A stretch of DNA of 33,269 bases from RGIG5299 sp045542315 (GTDB lineage Bacteria; Bacillota; Clostridia; Oscillospirales; RGIG5299), in assembly GCA_045542315.1 (NCBI GenBank), contig JAZQKU010000081.1, forward strand, positions 1 through 33,269, read 5' to 3'. How positions within the stretch are numbered: position 1 is the first letter of the stretch; each line of letters opens with the position of its first letter. Below the pieces are notes generated by a model. It was not told the origin of the DNA. It worked only from the letters and a program-made list of their open reading frames with translations, and did not search any database. The position numbers were made by a program, and so were the translations under genes. Positions 30,233 to 33,269 of the stretch are shown piece after piece.

Positions 30233-31288
30233 ATGGTTGTTCGTTCAAAATTCAAATTCAAAAGACTTTTCTCATTTTTTGCCGTTTTTCTGATTTTTTC
30301 TCTGCTTTTAAGAGGCGGGGCAGCAGTTTTTAACACCGAAACGGTTTTTGATACCCTCTTTTTAAAATATAAAAGCGATTTACTGCCATCATTTCTCTAT
30401 CCTGCCGCAGGGCTTTATATTCCCGCTTTGGGCGAAGATGAAAAGAAAGAAAGCGTGCCGCAGTCCTCTTTTCCGTCTTCCTCCTTGTCCTCGGAGCCGA
30501 CAAGCTCGGTTCCCTCCGAGGAGGGAAGGCTTTACTTTAAATCGAAAACAGCAAATCTTTTCCCCACCGAGAGCGACGGACTTTCATATTACGGAAGGAT
30601 TTTCGTAAACGAAAAGGGTGTTGACGTCAAAAAGCTTTTTGCAAAGCCGCTTGAGGTGAAAAGCAAAACGGTGATTATAATATGCAGCCATTTCACCGAG
30701 GGATACAGTGAAAGCATCGACCGCTACTACCCCGATTCTCAAAGCACCGCCGACGTTACGAAAAACGTTTTCGGCGTTGCCCTCTCTCTTGCCGCGGCGC
30801 TTGAACAGCTCGGTGTAAGAGTTATAATAGATGATACAGCCTTCGACTCACCTCATCAGAACGGAGCCTTTGAAAGAAGCGGCGAGGCGTTAAGGGAGCT
30901 TGTTTCAAAAAATCCCGATGCCGCCCTTATTATTGACCTTCACCGCGATACTCTCAAGGAAGAAAACCTCACCGGAATACGTACCGCCGCCTCCTACGGC
31001 GGCACACCCGTAGCGCAGCTTTCTCTTTCGGTGCCCGAAAACAGCTCGGAGGGTTACTATGAGGCGTCAAAGATCTTTGCTTTAAAGCTTCAGCAGATGC
31101 TTGAAAGCGAATGTCCCACCGTTACCCGTCCGATAACCTTCCTTTCGGGGAATTACGGCTACGACGGAGATATTTTACGGGTCATTTTAACTGTTGGCAG
31201 TCAATCGAACACCGTTTCGGAAGCTAAAGATGCGGCAAAAATTGCCGCAAAGGCGATTTTCGCCGTTATTTCACAGAAAGGAAATTAA
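30233..31288 (+). CDS. spoIIP: Stage II sporulation protein P (SpoIIP)
   Basis: A 351-residue amidase/endopeptidase that, with SpoIID and SpoIIM, thins septal peptidoglycan so the mother cell can engulf the forespore. An N-terminal hydrophobic helix (about 11-27) anchors it. A serine-rich low-complexity linker (about 75-97) follows, then the catalytic domain from about 100. The motif IICSHFTEGYSES (about 149-161) keeps the zinc-binding His and Glu although the usual HTH triad start reads CSH. IIDLHRDTLKEENL (about 234-247) holds the second His. The Shine-Dalgarno is weak (GAAGGG, about 13 nt away). It is followed without a gap by a small membrane-protein gene. Confidence 0.93.
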   Translation: MVVRSKFKFKRLFSFFAVFLIFSLLLRGGAAVFNTETVFDTLFLKYKSDLLPSFLYPAAGLYIPALGEDEKKESVPQSSFPSSSLSSEPTSSVPSEEGRLYFKSKTANLFPTESDGLSYYGRIFVNEKGVDVKKLFAKPLEVKSKTVIIICSHFTEGYSESIDRYYPDSQSTADVTKNVFGVALSLAAALEQLGVRVIIDDTAFDSPHQNGAFERSGEALRELVSKNPDAALIIDLHRDTLKEENLTGIRTAASYGGTPVAQLSLSVPENSSEGYYEASKIFALKLQQMLESECPTVTRPITFLSGNYGYDGDILRVILTVGSQSNTVSEAKDAAKIAAKAIFAVISQKGN

Positions 31289-31633
31289 ATGAAAAGGAAT
31301 CTTGAAAGCAAGGTGGAAAGGATACTTTCCCAAAGAATAACTCCCGTTTCGGCGCTTTATCTTTGTAATGAGCAGGCGCCGAAAAATCGCAGGCGCATAA
31401 ATTACAAGCTGCTTTTTGCCTTTCTTGCCGTCTTTGTTTTTTGTTTTTTTCTGACTGCCGCCGACTACGCCAACCGCGACCTCGGAAATTTCGGCTCGAG
31501 GGGACTTTTTTCGCTTTCGGTGATTGGAGAGAAGCTGAATATCGTCTTTTTCAACGAGGATCTTTCCGTTACCCTTCCTCCGATTGCCGTATCTCTTCTG
31601 GAGGCGCTTGACCGTTTCTTTAACAGTTTTTAA
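31289..31633 (+). CDS. Small single-pass membrane protein after spoIIP
   Basis: A 114-residue protein whose ATG directly follows the spoIIP stop (TAAATG), with an AAAGGAAAT site inside the end of spoIIP; they should be translated together. It has a basic N-terminal cytoplasmic part (QAPKNRRRINYK), one membrane helix at about 41-57 (LLFAFLAVFVFCFFLT) and an outer part of about 55 residues. I do not recognise the family. The coupling suggests a role in sporulation, possibly in engulfment, but this is inference from position only. Confidence 0.78.
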   Translation: MKRNLESKVERILSQRITPVSALYLCNEQAPKNRRRINYKLLFAFLAVFVFCFFLTAADYANRDLGNFGSRGLFSLSVIGEKLNIVFFNEDLSVTLPPIAVSLLEALDRFFNSF

Positions 31634-31696
31634 GCTACCCGAATAGTATGTCAGTGCAGACTGTTTGTCTGCAACTAATGCTGCGAGGTAAGAAGG

Positions 31697-31912
31697 ATGA
31701 AAAAAGAAATTTGGGTAAAATCGTTCACCTACGCAATGAAGGGAAAGCGTCTTCTTGAAAAGAAAGCGATATCCGCAGAGGTAGTGAAAAAAGCAGAGGA
31801 CTGCGGCTGTGTTTACGTTATACGCTACGATGATAAGGGAAGCGGCTTTGACGTAAAAGAGTTTCTTTTGCAAAGCGGCGTAAGGCTTTTACAAAAGGAG
31901 AATGAGCCGTGA
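31697..31912 (+). CDS. DUF3343 protein, putative Se/S carrier-like
   Basis: A 71-residue protein matching DUF3343: MKKEIWVKSFTYAMKGKRLL, then KKAEDCGCVYVIRYDDKG and KEFLLQSGVRLL. The pair of cysteines in DCGC (about 36-39) is a candidate sulfur or selenium carrier site. The family is described as putative Se/S carrier-like and is commonly found beside a cysteine desulfurase, as here. The stop overlaps the desulfurase start (GTGA at 31909-31912), so translation is coupled. Shine-Dalgarno AAGAAGGA is good. A small hairpin lies in the leader (31655-31661/31667-31673). No selD or other selenium gene is in the window. Confidence 0.85.
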   Translation: MKKEIWVKSFTYAMKGKRLLEKKAISAEVVKKAEDCGCVYVIRYDDKGSGFDVKEFLLQSGVRLLQKENEP

Positions 31913-33042
31913 TATACCTCGATAACGCCGCAACCACCTATCCGAAGCCAAAAGCCGTCACGGACGCCGTTACCCGCGCTCTTTCAGAGCCGTTTTCAAA
32001 CCCCGGAAGGAGCGGACACGCTCCCTCGTTAAGAGCAGGCGAGACGGTTTTCAAGGCAAGGGAAGAGATAGGCGAGCTTTTTAACTGCGCTCCCGAGGAG
32101 GTTATTTTTACAAAAAACGCCACCGAGGCGCTCAATACCGCAATTAAAGGAAGCTTTTTTAAAGGAACGAAAAAGAGTATTGTGATCTCCGATCTTGAGC
32201 ACAATTCGGTTTTAAGACCCGTCTGTAAGCTTGAAAATTCCGGCGCTTTTTGCAGTATTTTGTCCACAGACGGCTCGGACGCCGACATATTGAAGCGGTT
32301 TTCGGCGCTTCCGCTCGAAAAGGTGGGAATTATGGCAATAACCCACGCCTCAAACGTCACGGGACGTATCTTACCCGTAAGGGAGCTTATAAGGCTTGCA
32401 AAAAGCAAGGGGATCGTTACGGTGATCGATGCCTCGCAGACGGCAGGCTCATTTGACATTTCTTATGAAACGGAAGGCGCCGATTTCGTCTGTGCGGCGG
32501 GTCACAAGTCGCTTTACGGGCCGATGGGCACGGGAGTTTTAATTGCAAGAAACGAAGCGGATACCCTTATCGAGGGCGGTACGGGAAGCTTATCTCTCGA
32601 GAGAGAGATGCCCGATTTCACCCCGGAGCGCTTCGAGGGCGGTACCTTGAATTTTCCCGGCATTGCGGGGCTTTTTGAGGGTGTGAGTTTCATAAAAGAA
32701 AAGGGTCGGGAAAGCATTTTACAGGCAAAACGCATTCTCATTTCCGAATGCCGCGAAAGGCTTTTACGGATCAAAGGGATCACCGTTTATTCGGAAAAGG
32801 AAACTGCAGGTATTGTTTCCTTTAATATTTCGGGACTTCCCTCCGGAAGGAGTGCGGATCTTTTAAACGAGATGGAAATATGTGTGAGAAGCGGACTTCA
32901 CTGTGCGCCGCTTGCCCATAAAAAGCTCGGGACCTTGAATAACGGCGTTATACGAGCCTCATTCGGAGCGTTTAATACCGAAAACGAGGTTTTGGAGTTT
33001 TGTAACGCAGTGGGTGATATTGCGAAAACGGTCTGCCGTTAA
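31909..33042 (+). CDS. Cysteine desulfurase family protein (class V aminotransferase)
   Basis: A 377-residue PLP enzyme of the NifS/SufS-like group, closest by eye to the 'EF2568-type' cysteine desulfurase family. It starts with GTG, read as MIYLDNAATTYPKPKAVTDA, with AAGGAG 9 nt upstream. NPGRSGHAPSLRAGE (about 31-45) and FTKNATEALNTAIKG are typical. The PLP lysine is in CAAGHKSLYGPMGTG (about 197-211), and the active-site cysteine is in VRSGLHCAPLAHKKLG (about 325-340). Such enzymes take sulfur from cysteine, or selenium from selenocysteine, and pass it to a carrier, plausibly the DUF3343 protein encoded just before. A strong terminator follows. Confidence 0.93.
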   Translation: MIYLDNAATTYPKPKAVTDAVTRALSEPFSNPGRSGHAPSLRAGETVFKAREEIGELFNCAPEEVIFTKNATEALNTAIKGSFFKGTKKSIVISDLEHNSVLRPVCKLENSGAFCSILSTDGSDADILKRFSALPLEKVGIMAITHASNVTGRILPVRELIRLAKSKGIVTVIDASQTAGSFDISYETEGADFVCAAGHKSLYGPMGTGVLIARNEADTLIEGGTGSLSLEREMPDFTPERFEGGTLNFPGIAGLFEGVSFIKEKGRESILQAKRILISECRERLLRIKGITVYSEKETAGIVSFNISGLPSGRSADLLNEMEICVRSGLHCAPLAHKKLGTLNNGVIRASFGAFNTENEVLEFCNAVGDIAKTVCR

Positions 33043-33060
33043 GGCAGACCGTTTTGATTT
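33025..33060 (+). terminator. Terminator overlapping the desulfurase stop codon
   Basis: 13-bp arms 33025-33037 and 33043-33055 (AAAACGGTCTGCC), loop GTTAA containing the TAA stop, followed by GATTTTTG. Translation to the stop would delay hairpin formation, so termination is tied to translation completion. Confidence 0.85.
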
Positions 33061-33269
33061 TTGTTTATCATTTCGCGCAAAGCTTCTTTCCGCTACGCGT
33101 GGAGCGCCTATTTCTTGTAAGGATACAAGAAATAGGAAAAGAAAATCCTTTTGTAAGGGGGGGATTTCGATCCCCCCTTACCCGGCGCTACCAAAGATTT
33201 AATAAAATCCAAAGAAAGTGATTTTGCGAAGTCGGATCGTAGCCATGTCGTTCTGTGAGCCAAGGAGTT
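33061..33269. repeat. Hairpin-rich non-coding end, possible dispersed repeat
   Basis: Two hairpins are clear: 33101-33135 contains CCTATTTCTTG facing CAAGAAATAGG, and 33153-33181 contains GTAAGGGGGG facing CCCCCCTTAC with a TTTCGA-type loop. No convincing gene was found on either strand, and the sequence continues past the window. The composition resembles intergenic repeats of gut Clostridia, but this is from memory; copies elsewhere were not checked. Confidence 0.4.

Overview
The window looks like a chromosomal segment of a spore-forming Clostridia-type Firmicute, probably an uncultured gut member; I cannot place it more finely. The reasons are: spoIIE, gpr and spoIIP; ribosomal protein L27 with a cleavable N-terminal extension next to its protease Prp; consensus sigma-A promoters with 17-bp spacers in front of most operons; purine-rich Shine-Dalgarno sites; and occasional TTG/GTG starts. 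No rRNA, tRNA, CRISPR array, integrase or phage gene was seen. Most of the window is dense core genome.

Layout. Positions 1-711 hold a small gene cut by the window edge, its promoter, a MITE-like palindromic repeat (438-562) and a run of four separate hairpins (580-709). A GH106-like glycoside hydrolase (712-3849) and maf (3970-4545) read leftward. A B12-binding-type radical SAM protein (4648-6300) diverges from maf, and a SulP anion transporter (6342-7979) converges on it. A three-gene amino-acid ABC transporter (8093-10395) reads leftward. Divergent from it is a rightward operon of a PHP phosphatase, a PLP aminotransferase and ispE (10581-13418). Leftward genes follow: pyrE behind a membrane-anchored propeller-like protein, a stand-alone HIRAN protein, and a hypoxanthine-DNA glycosylase (13470-16201).

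An FMN riboswitch controls a RibU-type riboflavin transporter (16265-17152). A CotH-like kinase, an ACT-domain protein, its UPF0210 partner and a lipoprotein follow (17183-20916). Leftward again is the L21 leader-rplU-prp-rpmA-obg operon (20954-23317). Next come spoIIE and a 56-residue downstream gene, an XRE regulator, and a secreted cohesin-like/cadherin-like membrane-anchored protein (23396-27953), then a lone PTS EIIC-like permease. The right end is rightward: gpr, spoIIP, a small membrane protein, and a DUF3343/cysteine-desulfurase pair with a possible role in selenium or sulfur handling. The window closes in hairpin-rich non-coding DNA.

The best regulatory reading is sporulation control. 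The spoIIE promoter has -35 and -10 hexamers 21 bp apart and two Spo0A-box-like heptamers in a 15-bp inverted repeat. This matches the unusual spacing known for Spo0A-activated spoII promoters in Bacillus. spoIIP is preceded by a sigma-E-like promoter. I did not find a clear new defence or mobile system. The least explained items are the four-hairpin run, the SulP leader that starts with a terminator, the propeller-pyrE operon, the HIRAN/glycosylase neighbourhood, and the cohesin-like protein with its XRE neighbour beside spoIIE.
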